Positions 41,008 to 49,218 of a stretch of DNA of 51,218 nt are shown here, in pieces; positions within the stretch are counted from its first letter, which is position 1, and the number at the start of each line of letters is the position of its first letter. The notes under the pieces were generated by a model, which saw only the letters and a list, made by a program, of their open reading frames with translations, did not search any database and had not been told where the DNA came from. The translations under genes and the position numbers were made by a program. This DNA is from Synechococcales cyanobacterium S06 (GTDB lineage: Bacteria; Cyanobacteriota; Cyanobacteriia; Cyanobacteriales; JAABRE01), in the NCBI GenBank assembly GCA_011391125.1, contig JAABRE010000035.1, forward strand, positions 1-51,218, in the 5' to 3' direction.

Positions 41008-41270
41008 TATAGCATTTCCCCTCTCCCTTTGGGATGAGCAGGGAAACCGTTTCAAAGTAAAATTTGCTATTTTTGAAACCCTTGCCTAATCTGAGTTTAA
41101 ATAGCTTTTTCCTAATATTTAAAAATAGGTTTTAAATATTAGGAAATATGCTCCCCTCTCCCTTTGGGATGAGGGGTTGGGGGTGAGGGTCTTCAAATTT
41201 TGTTCTCGACTTTGAAACAGTTTCCCTGCTTTGGGATGAGGGGGTAAGGGGGTGAGGGTCCAGATATCAT
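41008..41270. repeat. TATAGCA-family element broken by a GTTTCAAAGT element
   Basis: TATAGCATTTCCCCTCTCCC leads to TTTGGGATGAG (41028-41038). There a second element (41039-41229) interrupts, after which TTTGGGATGAG resumes (41230-41240) and runs into GGGGGTAAGGGGGTGAGGG, then ATCATTTAATCCGAAA. Outer parts match the 44287 element; its far TATA end is eroded. No gene lies between 40947 and 41301. Confidence 0.7.
41039..41229. mobile_element. MITE-like element of the GTTTCAAAGT family, copy 2, nested
   Basis: 191 bases, ends CAGGGAAACCGTTTCAAAGT and ACTTTGAAACAGTTTCCCTG, near-perfect inverted copies. It is flanked by an 11-base direct repeat TTTGGGATGAG, consistent with a target duplication of 9-11 bases. 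Another CCCTCTCCCTTTGGGATGAG core lies inside (41154-41190). Confidence 0.8.
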
Positions 41271-41300
41271 TTAATCCGAAACTACTGTGTCAATTGCTAA

Positions 41301-42644
41301 TTATCGCATCGTTACAAATTCCTCGGCCGAAGAAGGATGAATACCGACAGTAGCGTCAAAATCTGCTTTTGTTGCTCCCATTTTTAAAGCAATTGCTACA
41401 CCTTGGATAATCTCCGCAGCATAATTTCCCACCATGTGTGCTCCTAATACTTTGTCAGTAGCTTGATCTACGATCAATTTCATCAAAGTTTTCTCATCTT
41501 TACCCGTCAAAGTGTAATACATCGGCCTAAATTTACTGCGATAAACTTTAATATTATCGCCATATTTTTCCTTGGCTTCTTCTTCCGTCAAACCAACTGT
41601 AGCAGCTTCTGGGGTACTAAAAATAGCCGTAGGAATGTTATCATAAGCCATAATCCGAGATTTGCCGCCAAAATGTGTATCGGCAAAAGCCCTACCCTCA
41701 TTAATAGCAACCGGAGTTAAATTCATAGTATCGGTACAATCCCCAACCGCATAGATATTCTCCTGGGAAGTCTGACTATATTTATCTGTTTTAATTGTGC
41801 CTTTTTCTAAGTAAACTCCCGCCTTTTCTAAACCTAATTTTTCGATATTTGGCTTTCTTCCCAAAGCAGATAAAGCGGCTTGATCTGCGATAACTACCTC
41901 CGTAGTTTCACCTTCTAAAATAATCTTTAAACCCCCATTAGTTTTCTCGATCGCCTTTAATTGACTACCGGTAACAACATTAATTCCATGTTTGATCATC
42001 GCTTCTTGAATTTCCGTTCTTAAATCATGATCAAAACCAGTTAAAATCAAATCTTTGCGAATAATTTGTGTTACTTTAGAACCCAAACCATGCAAAATAC
42101 AAGCAAATTCTACCCCAATATAACCCCCACCAAAAATTACAATATGTTTCGGTTGTTCCGGTAAACTAAAGATTTCATCTGAAGTAATTGTATATTCAAT
42201 CCCCGGAATATTTGGCTTGATGGGATAACCACCTACCGCAATTAAAATCTTATCTGCTGTTACTTTTTTATCTCCAACTTGTATAGTATGATTATCAATA
42301 AAACTGGCATAATTCCTAAAAAGTTCTACCTTGGAATTATCCAACATTCTCTGATAAATGCCATTTAATCGGCTAACTTCATTATTAACTACTGTTAACA
42401 TTTTTGACCAATCTAGGTCACTTGTTGCTTTACTCCAACCGTAAGCTTCCGCTTCTTCTAAATATTCGGGAAAATGTGATGCATACACCATTAATTTTTT
42501 GGGAATGCAACCCCGATTGACGCAAGTTCCACCTAAGCGATCATTTTCGGCTAATCCTACTTTAGCACCATATTCGGCGGCACGTCTGGCGGTGGCGATT
42601 CCTCCGGAACCTCCACCGATTACAAATAAGTCATAATCGTACAT
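41301..42644 (-). CDS. gor: Glutathione-disulfide reductase
   Basis: 447 residues, cytoplasmic flavoenzyme. It has the FAD motif GGGSGGIATARRAAEYGA, redox-active disulfide GGTCVNRGCIPKK, NAD(P) motif GGGYIGVEFA, the second FAD site YAVGDCTDTMNLTPVA, and the dimer-interface HPSSAEEFVTMR that supplies the catalytic His. It reduces GSSG to GSH with NADPH. The residues following GYIGVEFACILHGLG lack the usual Arg pair right after the motif, but RKDL follows, as in cyanobacterial enzymes. It is transcribed away from the PBP4-type gene, with 150 bases between the starts. Confidence 0.95.
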   Translation of the reverse strand: MYDYDLFVIGGGSGGIATARRAAEYGAKVGLAENDRLGGTCVNRGCIPKKLMVYASHFPEYLEEAEAYGWSKATSDLDWSKMLTVVNNEVSRLNGIYQRMLDNSKVELFRNYASFIDNHTIQVGDKKVTADKILIAVGGYPIKPNIPGIEYTITSDEIFSLPEQPKHIVIFGGGYIGVEFACILHGLGSKVTQIIRKDLILTGFDHDLRTEIQEAMIKHGINVVTGSQLKAIEKTNGGLKIILEGETTEVVIADQAALSALGRKPNIEKLGLEKAGVYLEKGTIKTDKYSQTSQENIYAVGDCTDTMNLTPVAINEGRAFADTHFGGKSRIMAYDNIPTAIFSTPEAATVGLTEEEAKEKYGDNIKVYRSKFRPMYYTLTGKDEKTLMKLIVDQATDKVLGAHMVGNYAAEIIQGVAIALKMGATKADFDATVGIHPSSAEEFVTMR

Positions 42645-42794
42645 AATTGGGTTTTCTCAAGAGTGTTTTTTTCTATTAATTTAGGTTAACATAGATGCGC
42701 TTTTCGTTGTGGCTATTAGATTTTTTATTCTCACGCAAAGACGCTAAGGCGCAAAGGGGTTGATCTGTTTGTCTCGTAGATTTGGGTTTTTTCT

Positions 42795-44240
42795 ATGTTT
42801 TTAAAGTCGGTTTTACTTTCGTTTTTTCTCTTTTTTATTAATTTTAATAGTTTTGTTTTTGCTCAAGATGGTAAATCGGAAAATGCTCCTCTTTCTGTTT
42901 GTAAAAGTAAATTAAATGACCAGATTAATAATATTATCAAACGTGATGAATGGCAACAATCTCGCTGGGGTATTTTGATTGAAAGTTTATCATCAAATGA
43001 GGTCCTTTTTTCCCTTAATTCTGATCAGTTTTTTGTCCCTGCTTCTAATGTTAAACTTTTGATTACTGCTGTTGGTCTCCTAAAATTAGACGCTAATTAT
43101 ACTATTAAAACTCCTGTTTATCTTGATGGTAATTCCCCTCATTTAAATTCTCTTATTATTCAGGGAAAAGGTGATCCTACTTTAACTACAACGGATTTAC
43201 AATTGTTAGTTAAACTGCTGAAAAATAAGGGTATTTCTACTATTAATAATCTTGTTATTGATGATTCCTATTTTCCTGAGTTTGGAATTAATTCTAGTTG
43301 GGAATGGTCGGATTTGTTAACATATTATGCGCCAAATGTCAATAGTTTGATGCTTAATCAAAATGCTGTTACTCTCACTATTTTACCCACAAAAATTGGC
43401 GCTTCTGTTAGGTTAATTTGGTCGGATGAAATTGCAGCAAATCAATGGCAAATTGATAACCAAGCTATAACTTCTCAGGACAATACTGTTTCTAATCTTA
43501 CCATAAATCAGGTTTTGGGTCAGCCAATTTTAGCTATTCGAGGTACTTTACCGCTAAATACTCAACCTGATGTTTGGAATTTAAGTGTCCTTGACCCCAC
43601 TAACTATTTTGCCCAATCTTTACAGCAATTATTGTTAACTGAAGGAATAAAAGTTGACCATGTTAATGTTATTAAAATCCCGAATAATTCTGATAAAATT
43701 CCTGATCATGTTATCATAATTGAGTCAGATAATTTAACTAAAATAATTACAGAAATTAACCAAAATAGTAATAATTTATTCGCTGAATCTATCTTGAAAA
43801 TTCTCCAAGTTGAGTTTAAAAATGATGCTATTATTAATGATATTTTAACTGATCTTGGCCTCGATCGCCCTTCTTTCCTGTTAACCGATGGTTCTGGATT
43901 ATCCCGTCAAAATATGGTGACTCCCTCAGCGTTGGTTCATACTTTAAAAGCGATGTTACTGACACCAAATGCAAGAAGTTATCAGGAATCTTTAGCAATA
44001 GCGGGGGTGAATGGTACTTTAGAAAACCGTTTTCAAGATACCAATGTGGTGGGAAATCTGAGGGGGAAAACGGGTAGTTTAACGGGGGTTTCGGCCTTAT
44101 CTGGTTATTTGGACAGGGGAAAATCGCCTCCCCTCGTCTTTTCTATTATTATTAATAATACGCAGCAATCTACCAAATTACAACGCCAAACTCTGGATGA
44201 AATCGTGATTTTACTGCGCAATTTAAACGATGATTGTTAA
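42795..44240 (+). CDS. dacB: D-alanyl-D-alanine carboxypeptidase/endopeptidase, PBP4 (S13) type
   Basis: 481 residues. A signal peptide (VLLSFFLFFINFNSFVFAQ) ends near residue 24. The penicillin-binding motifs are SxxK in PASNVKLLITA (near 83), the SxN-position motif in LTDGSGLSRQN (near 365) and KTG in RGKTGSL (near 420), as in class C low-molecular-mass PBPs. It trims or cuts peptidoglycan cross-links in the periplasm. Length is normal. The start at 42795 has a weak ribosome site. A MITE and a heptamer array follow. Confidence 0.93.
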   Translation: MFLKSVLLSFFLFFINFNSFVFAQDGKSENAPLSVCKSKLNDQINNIIKRDEWQQSRWGILIESLSSNEVLFSLNSDQFFVPASNVKLLITAVGLLKLDANYTIKTPVYLDGNSPHLNSLIIQGKGDPTLTTTDLQLLVKLLKNKGISTINNLVIDDSYFPEFGINSSWEWSDLLTYYAPNVNSLMLNQNAVTLTILPTKIGASVRLIWSDEIAANQWQIDNQAITSQDNTVSNLTINQVLGQPILAIRGTLPLNTQPDVWNLSVLDPTNYFAQSLQQLLLTEGIKVDHVNVIKIPNNSDKIPDHVIIIESDNLTKIITEINQNSNNLFAESILKILQVEFKNDAIINDILTDLGLDRPSFLLTDGSGLSRQNMVTPSALVHTLKAMLLTPNARSYQESLAIAGVNGTLENRFQDTNVVGNLRGKTGSLTGVSALSGYLDRGKSPPLVFSIIINNTQQSTKLQRQTLDEIVILLRNLNDDC

Positions 44241-44286
44241 TAATTGATAATTAATAACTAATAATTAATAATTATCAACTATCAAC

Positions 44287-44391
44287 TATAGCACTTCCCA
44301 AATTTATGAGGACTCTTTTCCCCCCTCTCCCTTTGGGATGAGGGGGGTAGGGGGGTGAGGGATAGCTCTCATTTAATCTGAAAATGCTATA
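44287..44391. mobile_element. TATAGCA-family MITE, third full copy
   Basis: 105 bases bounded by TATAGCACTTCCCAAATTTA and ATTTAATCTGAAAATGCTATA, with core CCCTCTCCCTTTGGGATGAG then GGGGGTAGGGGGGTGAGGG. It is almost base-for-base the reverse complement of 32095-32199, which points to recent spread. It lies between two convergent genes. Confidence 0.85.
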
Positions 44392-44427
44392 TCAACTATC
44401 AACTATCAACTGTCAACTGTCAACTAT
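44392..44427. repeat. Heptamer array supplying the PRC-gene stop codon
   Basis: CAACTAT/CAACTGT units run from the MITE edge into the end of the convergent PRC-barrel gene. The last codons of that gene (ATG GAT AGT TGA) read through a unit, so its stop is part of the array. Confidence 0.8.
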
Positions 44428-45388
44428 CCATTTCGTATTCCCGTTTCTTGTCAGGAATATTAATCTTCGGTGCTTCTAAAGGTTGAGGCTTAACGTCATC
44501 GTCCCACACGTCATCCTCAAAATTGTCATCGTCATATTGATAATTGGTTTCATTAACCAGGGGTGCAGTTTCATAATTGGCCACGGGATAATCTTCTCGA
44601 CTATCACCCCAATTTCCTTCTTCGTCGTCATCGTCATATTCCGCGTAGCGGACAGTTTCAGCTTGACGACGGGGAGGAGCAGTTTCTTCCCATTCGTCTT
44701 CATCCCAAGCAGCTTCTTGAACTGGTATTCGTTGTTGCACGGGAGGAACAACGAGAGGGGGAGCGAGGGGAAGACCTGTACCAAGTTGATTTTCTGGTTT
44801 GGCTGTCGGTGGATAATACATTTCTTCTTCTTCTCTTTCCCAAGGAGGTCGACCAATTCCTAAACGCTCCAAAAGTCCCACGGTAAGTTGAGTTAAACGG
44901 TCTTCTGACCCTTCAAAGACGATTAAACGATTTGGACCACTGCTGACAATTTCTTCGATGGGAAGTTGATAGGTACTTAAAACTTGTTCGGGAATTTGAG
45001 GAAGTCCTAGGGATGCAATAATTAAGGAGGAAACAGTGCCATCTTCTAAGTTAAACTGAAAATCACGCACTCGGCCTAATGGTTCTCCGGTTTCGGTGAT
45101 TACTTCACAATTGATGAGGGAACTATATCTGTCTATTTCAATATCTTCGATCGCATCTTCATCTTCCACTAAAATCACATCACCAGTTTGGCAAACACTA
45201 CTAAGATACATATATTTAGGCATTCCGGAGAGCGCCAAAATATTGTCGCGCAAACCAAAGGAGACTACTTCTCGACGGTCAATATCGACTAAAACTTCTT
45301 TGACCACTCCCAAACGTTTCCCTGTGCTACGGGTGATAACTTGGGTATTAAGAAATTCGCTACGTAAACGGATTAAATCGGTTGTCAT
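44420..45388 (-). CDS. PRC-barrel domain protein with acidic disordered tail
   Basis: 322 residues. Two PRC-barrel domains lie at about 5-80 (LRSEFLNTQVITRSTGKRLGVVKEVLVDIDRREVV) and 85-165 (LINCEVITETGEPLGRVRDFQFNLEDG). The remaining 150 residues are low-complexity, rich in Pro, Asp, Glu and Tyr. PRC barrels occur in photosynthetic reaction-centre H subunits and RNA-processing proteins, and two-barrel forms are common in cyanobacteria with no settled function. The final Ser and stop codon lie in a heptamer repeat, so the C-terminus may differ between strains. Confidence 0.92.
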   Translation of the reverse strand: MTTDLIRLRSEFLNTQVITRSTGKRLGVVKEVLVDIDRREVVSFGLRDNILALSGMPKYMYLSSVCQTGDVILVEDEDAIEDIEIDRYSSLINCEVITETGEPLGRVRDFQFNLEDGTVSSLIIASLGLPQIPEQVLSTYQLPIEEIVSSGPNRLIVFEGSEDRLTQLTVGLLERLGIGRPPWEREEEEMYYPPTAKPENQLGTGLPLAPPLVVPPVQQRIPVQEAAWDEDEWEETAPPRRQAETVRYAEYDDDDEEGNWGDSREDYPVANYETAPLVNETNYQYDDDNFEDDVWDDDVKPQPLEAPKINIPDKKREYEMDS

Positions 45389-45575
45389 TTTTGTATTTAC
45401 TGGTTTAATTTATGGTGATTTAAACGTAAGATAAGTTTAATTAAGAGATTTTTTTATTCATTAAATTTACTATAGATGATCTACTTATTTTTATTTTATT
45501 GTAACTGATCAGGCAATTTTTGATCTGAGGTTGTGGTTGGAGTGAGGAACGAATCCCCTGGAGCGTTTATTTTTT

Positions 45576-47021
45576 TCACACGGTTTCACCAAAATGAGAG
45601 AGGACGGCGATCGCATCTAATTGAGAAATGATACCATCATTATTAAGATCGGCCGTTGGATTGCTCGTTGAACCAAGACGGTTAAGGAGAAAAATGACAT
45701 CCGTAGGGCTAATTTTCTCATTTTGGTTCACATTCCAAGGTAAATCACTGGTTTTGAAGACAAAATTCGCCTCGGTTAAGGGTTGATCATGGATTAGGGT
45801 AACAATATTTTCCGAGGAAAGGGTAATTTCGCTAAACAATCCTCCTCCGATTACTGAACCATTTTTCGTGATTTTCGCCCTTAATTGGTCACTATTGGTC
45901 AGATTTAATGACGGGGATATTTGTAACAAATCGTTTTTTACTTGAAAATCGTTAATGGTGTCAGTTCCTGTCGTCAAGGTCAGTAAAAAGCGATCGCGTC
46001 CACTTTGTCCAAATAAAACATCGTCTCCTAAATCTCCTGAGAGTAAATCGTCTCCGTCTCCTCCTTGAACTTGATCATTGCCTTCATTGCCGAATAGGCG
46101 ATCATTTCCCTTTTCTCCAAACAGAAGATCATCTCCAGTACCACCTTCTAAAATATCATTACCAGCATCTCCCTGAATCGTATCATTTCCCCCTAAACCG
46201 TTAATTTCATCGGCCAAAATAGTACCGAAAATTAGGTCTTCTGCTTCCCTGGCGATCGGCATTGTTTCACCAACAGATGTAAACCCGTCAATTTCATAGC
46301 CAATATCGGCCAAAATTGCCAAATCAACTTGACTGGGGAAAACACGGCCCTGATTAGCACTAACCAACAAAATTGATTCATTATTAAGGGAAAAATCCGA
46401 CTGAATATGGGCAAAATCTGATTCCAAAGGAATGGGATTAGAGGAATTAAGATTAAGGGCATTTTTTCCCGTAAAAAAACCGTTGCTTACTTGTTGCTGG
46501 AAACTACTTGCAGTCCCAAAACCTAAAACATGGCCTATTTCATGCAAAGCTGTGCTAAAAAAGTCACTGCTATTTACGGGGAGATCATCAGACGTGTCAA
46601 GTGTGGTGTCAAAAAACCAATCAGTAGGTTGACCGTTGGTAAAGTTCGGGGAAGGATCAAAGGAAATCTGACCAACCCAAGGTTCAAAATTAGAGCTATG
46701 GAGGCGATTAAAAAAGATTGTACCACTGGCATCACCTCCAGTGGGGCCTCCCCTGCCAATCGCATTGCCATTTTCCCCAAAAGGGGGAGATTGAGAGCCA
46801 ACAAAAATCAGTAAATCATGAATATCCGAGTCTAAAATAATAGTTTCTGACAAACCAGTTTGGGGATTTTTAATGGTAAACTGAATCCCAGCGGATACGG
46901 TAGGAAAATCATCATGGAGCAAATTTTCCCAGACTTGAACTGCACTTTCTAAAGTAGCTTTGCGAATGGGATCATCAAAAAAACCATTTGTATCAAAACG
47001 ATAATCAATGTTAATTAACAT
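45576..47021 (-). CDS. Secreted metzincin-like protease with RTX repeats and dockerin-like C-terminus
   Basis: 481 residues. The catalytic zinc motif is FSTALHEIGHVLGFGTASSF (HExxHxxGF, about 162-176; the third ligand position is Gly-Phe-Gly rather than a clear His/Asp). RTX calcium repeats follow at about 265-330 (GGNDTIQGDAGNDILEGGTGDDLLFG), then a beta stretch and a C-terminal pair of EF-hand-like loops (VNQNEKISPTDVIFLLNRLG, DLNNDGIISQLDAIAVLSHF) as in dockerin domains. No N-terminal signal peptide; RTX proteins leave through type I secretion. It probably degrades extracellular protein. Confidence 0.85.
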   Translation of the reverse strand: MLINIDYRFDTNGFFDDPIRKATLESAVQVWENLLHDDFPTVSAGIQFTIKNPQTGLSETIILDSDIHDLLIFVGSQSPPFGENGNAIGRGGPTGGDASGTIFFNRLHSSNFEPWVGQISFDPSPNFTNGQPTDWFFDTTLDTSDDLPVNSSDFFSTALHEIGHVLGFGTASSFQQQVSNGFFTGKNALNLNSSNPIPLESDFAHIQSDFSLNNESILLVSANQGRVFPSQVDLAILADIGYEIDGFTSVGETMPIAREAEDLIFGTILADEINGLGGNDTIQGDAGNDILEGGTGDDLLFGEKGNDRLFGNEGNDQVQGGDGDDLLSGDLGDDVLFGQSGRDRFLLTLTTGTDTINDFQVKNDLLQISPSLNLTNSDQLRAKITKNGSVIGGGLFSEITLSSENIVTLIHDQPLTEANFVFKTSDLPWNVNQNEKISPTDVIFLLNRLGSTSNPTADLNNDGIISQLDAIAVLSHFGETV

Positions 47022-47164
47022 ACTAATTATAGTAATTCCAAATAAAAATTAAACAAAAGTTTTTAGTTTGTTGTTGGACTTTAGTCCTAAGAAGCGCTAA
47101 AGCGCAACAACGAACCTATTTTTCTACTGTTCTAATCTTAATTAACATACTAATTAATTTAACT

Positions 47165-47265
47165 TATAGCAGTCCTATGTTCGTTGTGTAGAGACGTTGC
47201 ATGCAACGTCTCTACACTAAGGGTTTGGTGAAAATAATTTTTACAACTAATTTAGGATTGCTATA
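47165..47265. repeat. TATAGCAG-family repeat with 22-bp palindrome
   Basis: TATAGCAGTCC at 47165 and GGATTGCTATA near 47255-47265 are inverted ends of a 101-base element. Its core is the palindrome GAGACGTTGCATGCAACGTC plus TC (47191-47212). The same core and flank occur at 35372-35450, where it cuts an antitoxin gene. No gene lies between 47021 and 47299; a GCGCTAAAGCGC palindrome is at 47092. Confidence 0.8.
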
Positions 47266-47298
47266 TAATAAATTGCCACTGAAATGACCCCTTCTTAA

Positions 47299-47634
47299 TT
47301 AAGCGACCCCATAATCAGTATAAGGACGTTTAAAAGGAGGTTGCAACCCTAAAATAAGATCTTTTCTTGGCACTCCTAAACTCACTAAATCTTCAGCAAT
47401 ATCTAAGTCAGTTAAATTTTGTTGTAACCAGATTTTACCATCTTTAATATCTATATGAATAATACAACGATAAATCCTCATTGATCCTTCCCAACCCAGA
47501 TTTAACCATTGATAATGATCTCTTTCCTCATCAAAAATTAACTGCACATCTAAATCATTACGAGGTAAATCAGAAGCTGAATATTGAGATATTAAATCTT
47601 TAATAAAACTGCGATATTTTTCTAATTCAACCAT
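47299..47634 (-). CDS. xisI: XisI family protein
   Basis: 111 residues. Family features are YRSFIKDLISQYS, DVQLIFDEERDHYQWLNLGW, IYRCIIHIDIKDGKIWLQQN, DLDIAEDLVSLGVPRKDLILGLQPPFKRPYT. XisI was named in Anabaena as a factor for excision of the fdxN element and is always found with XisH; the biochemical role is unsettled. Its start overlaps the xisH stop by 13 bases. Confidence 0.95.
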   Translation of the reverse strand: MVELEKYRSFIKDLISQYSASDLPRNDLDVQLIFDEERDHYQWLNLGWEGSMRIYRCIIHIDIKDGKIWLQQNLTDLDIAEDLVSLGVPRKDLILGLQPPFKRPYTDYGVA

Positions 47635-48038
47635 TGGCTAATCCCCCCTTTTTCTGAATTATAAATAATTAATTTTAGTTCATATTTAGTAATAGCAATC
47701 TTAGCAAAAGTAAGTTGAAAAAATGTGTTATAAGTATCTAAAGGAATTGCTAAATACAATAAACGATCTGGTTCAATTGTTTCTAAAGCTAAACGATAAC
47801 TTAAAAATTGTCCTAAAGCCGCATAAAAATCGGTTATCGCTGAGGATTTAAGAAAACTCTTAATTTCCACTGCTATTTTTTGATTATCTTTTTGAGCAGC
47901 AATAATACGCTCCGCTCCTAAATCAACTTGAAAATTGACTTCACCAAAACTAAAAGTAAGAGGATCTGCTGTTATAAGCCATCCTTCCTGCTCTAAAGCA
48001 AATCTTACCAGATCATGATAGATATCTTTAGCCGCCAT
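47622..48038 (-). CDS. xisH: XisH family protein (PD-(D/E)xK-like)
   Basis: 138 residues, full length: MAAKDIYHDLVRFALEQEGW, QVDLGAERIIAAQKDNQKIAVEIKSF (the Asp, then ExK, of a restriction-endonuclease-like fold), FYAALGQFLSYRLAL. Paired with xisI. The pair has been linked to DNA-element excision in heterocyst formers, but here it sits with antitoxin and restriction genes, and such pairs are widespread in unicellular cyanobacteria, so a toxin-antitoxin-like or defence role is possible. Confidence 0.95.
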   Translation of the reverse strand: MAAKDIYHDLVRFALEQEGWLITADPLTFSFGEVNFQVDLGAERIIAAQKDNQKIAVEIKSFLKSSAITDFYAALGQFLSYRLALETIEPDRLLYLAIPLDTYNTFFQLTFAKIAITKYELKLIIYNSEKGGISQWLN

Positions 48039-48059
48039 AATCCTATCTCCAGTATAAAC

Positions 48060-48251
48060 TTAATCAACAATCGGGCTGACAAGATCGCCTAATGTTCGAC
48101 CTTTACCCGCAATAACTTTCGATGGTGAACGTCTTTTGATTGGTAAATTATGGTTTTGAGCAGTAAAGTTTTTTATTAATTGGTAAATTTTATCAAGTTT
48201 AACCTTGAATAGATTATCAATTTCTGATGGAATAAGTTGTTTAACAGTCAT
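48060..48251 (-). CDS. Duplicated antitoxin, probably orphan
   Basis: 63 residues, a near-copy of the antitoxin at 48949-49164 (shared MTVKQLI, LIKNFTAQNHNLPIKRRSPS and GKGRTLGDLVSP). It has changed in its middle (LPEAKLDEL to LFKVKLDKI) and lost the last nine residues. The shared stretch includes about 50 bases of leader with the ribosome site. No toxin follows; xisH starts 22 bases downstream. Probably a duplicate on its way to decay, or a decoy antitoxin. Confidence 0.75.
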   Translation of the reverse strand: MTVKQLIPSEIDNLFKVKLDKIYQLIKNFTAQNHNLPIKRRSPSKVIAGKGRTLGDLVSPIVD

Positions 48252-48297
48252 GATTTTACTCCTGATTGTGATTTACTCCTAATACTAATCTTACCTT

Positions 48298-48495
48298 TCA
48301 TTCAATAGGGCTGACAAGATCGCCTAATATTTTAACTTTACCTCTTAAATGCGCTGGTGTTGTACGTTTTGGCATGGAAGCAGACGAGCTTTCCTCTGCA
48401 ATGACAATAATCCCACGAATTGTCTCCAGTTTGGGCTTTTCGCCTAGCCACTTGATTCGATCGCCTTCAATAGTAACTTCATAACTTTTCAGCAT
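48298..48495 (-). CDS. Small antitoxin-like protein ending in GDLVSP
   Basis: 65 residues: MLKSYEVTIEGDRIKWLGEK at the N-terminus, then IRGIIVIAEE, and PAHLRGKVKILGDLVSPIE at the end. The start has a GGAGATGA ribosome site. The C-terminal GDLVSP motif is shared with the two antitoxins on either side although the rest differs. A similar protein type pairs with PIN or RelE-type toxins in cyanobacteria (general recollection). No toxin directly follows. Confidence 0.75.
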   Translation of the reverse strand: MLKSYEVTIEGDRIKWLGEKPKLETIRGIIVIAEESSSASMPKRTTPAHLRGKVKILGDLVSPIE

Positions 48496-48521
48496 ATTTA
48501 GTCATCTCCTTATTTTTCATT

Positions 48522-48567
48522 CAATGGTGGCAATCCCTTCACAATTTTAACAGTTTCCACACTTACA
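48522..48567 (-). repeat. Copy of the 3' end of the ISP enzyme gene
   Basis: About 45 bases match the last codons of the ISP gene (49213-49258): VETVKIVKGLPPLNE then a stop. The copy overlaps the end of the PIN toxin gene. It marks a breakpoint of a segmental duplication. Confidence 0.85.
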
Positions 48568-48961
48568 TGAGAACACCGTCAAGTTCAGGATATTTAGGGA
48601 ATAAACTATCAACGCTCGCCAATTTTCCGCCATATTCTAAAGCCGTGGCAATGATCAGGCGGTCAAAAGGGTCCTGGTGAATAGCTGATAGATTAACTGC
48701 TCTAAAGGCAATCTGGGGTGTAATGGGAAATAAATCAATCTCTGAAGGAAGCAATGCTTCTTTAAGCCATTCTCCTAGTGGACATGGTAATTCTAGTCTT
48801 CCCCTTTGATTTGCGAGGGCAATTTCATAACAGGAGATGGCACAAACTCCAACTTGAGGTGCTGTTTCAATAGCCTCTCGCCAAAGTTCGGGAAATTTTT
48901 GATAATCCTGTGTCATCAACCAAAACCAGATATGAGTATCAAGTACAATTATTTCAAACAT
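48563..48961 (-). CDS. PIN-domain toxin (VapC-like)
   Basis: 132 residues with PIN acids in VLDTHIWFWL (Asp8), CYEIALANQRGR (Glu), HQDPFDRLIIATA (Asp pair) and LASVDSLF (Asp). The pattern LDTHIWFWL with PFDRLIIATAL fits the common cyanobacterial VapC class. Its start overlaps the upstream antitoxin by 13 bases. The final codons may have been affected by the ISP-tail copy that meets it at 48563. Confidence 0.92.
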   Translation of the reverse strand: MFEIIVLDTHIWFWLMTQDYQKFPELWREAIETAPQVGVCAISCYEIALANQRGRLELPCPLGEWLKEALLPSEIDLFPITPQIAFRAVNLSAIHQDPFDRLIIATALEYGGKLASVDSLFPKYPELDGVLM

Positions 48962-49164
48962 TCCCAGTCCTCTTCATCAACAAGAGGGCTGACAAGATCG
49001 CCTAATGTTCGACCTTTACCCGCAATAACTTTCGATGGTGAACGTCTTTTGATTGGTAAATTATGGTTTTGAGCAGTAAAGTTTTTAATTAATTGGTAAA
49101 GTTCATCAAGTTTAGCTTCGGGTAGCTTATCAATTTCTGATTGAATAAGTTGTTTAACAGTCAT
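48949..49164 (-). CDS. Antitoxin of the PIN toxin
   Basis: 71 residues: MTVKQLIQSEIDKLPEAKLDELYQLI, a conserved helical N-terminus, then a basic linker (PIKRRSPSKVIAGKGRTLGD) and an acidic end (DEEDWECLK). AGGAG lies ahead of the ATG. It overlaps the toxin gene by 13 bases and starts 40 bases after the ISP gene stop, so restriction and toxin genes may share a transcript. A second copy sits at 48060-48251. Confidence 0.85.
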   Translation of the reverse strand: MTVKQLIQSEIDKLPEAKLDELYQLIKNFTAQNHNLPIKRRSPSKVIAGKGRTLGDLVSPLVDEEDWECLK

Positions 49165-49218
49165 GATTTTACTCCTGATTGTGATTTACTCCTAATACTA
49201 ATCTTACCTCTCATTCAA
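48984..49218 (-). repeat. Segmental duplication, source copy (other copy 48067-48305)
   Basis: About 235 bases, covering most of the antitoxin gene plus its leader and ending in ATTCAAT, recur at 48067-48305 with few differences. Confidence 0.85.
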
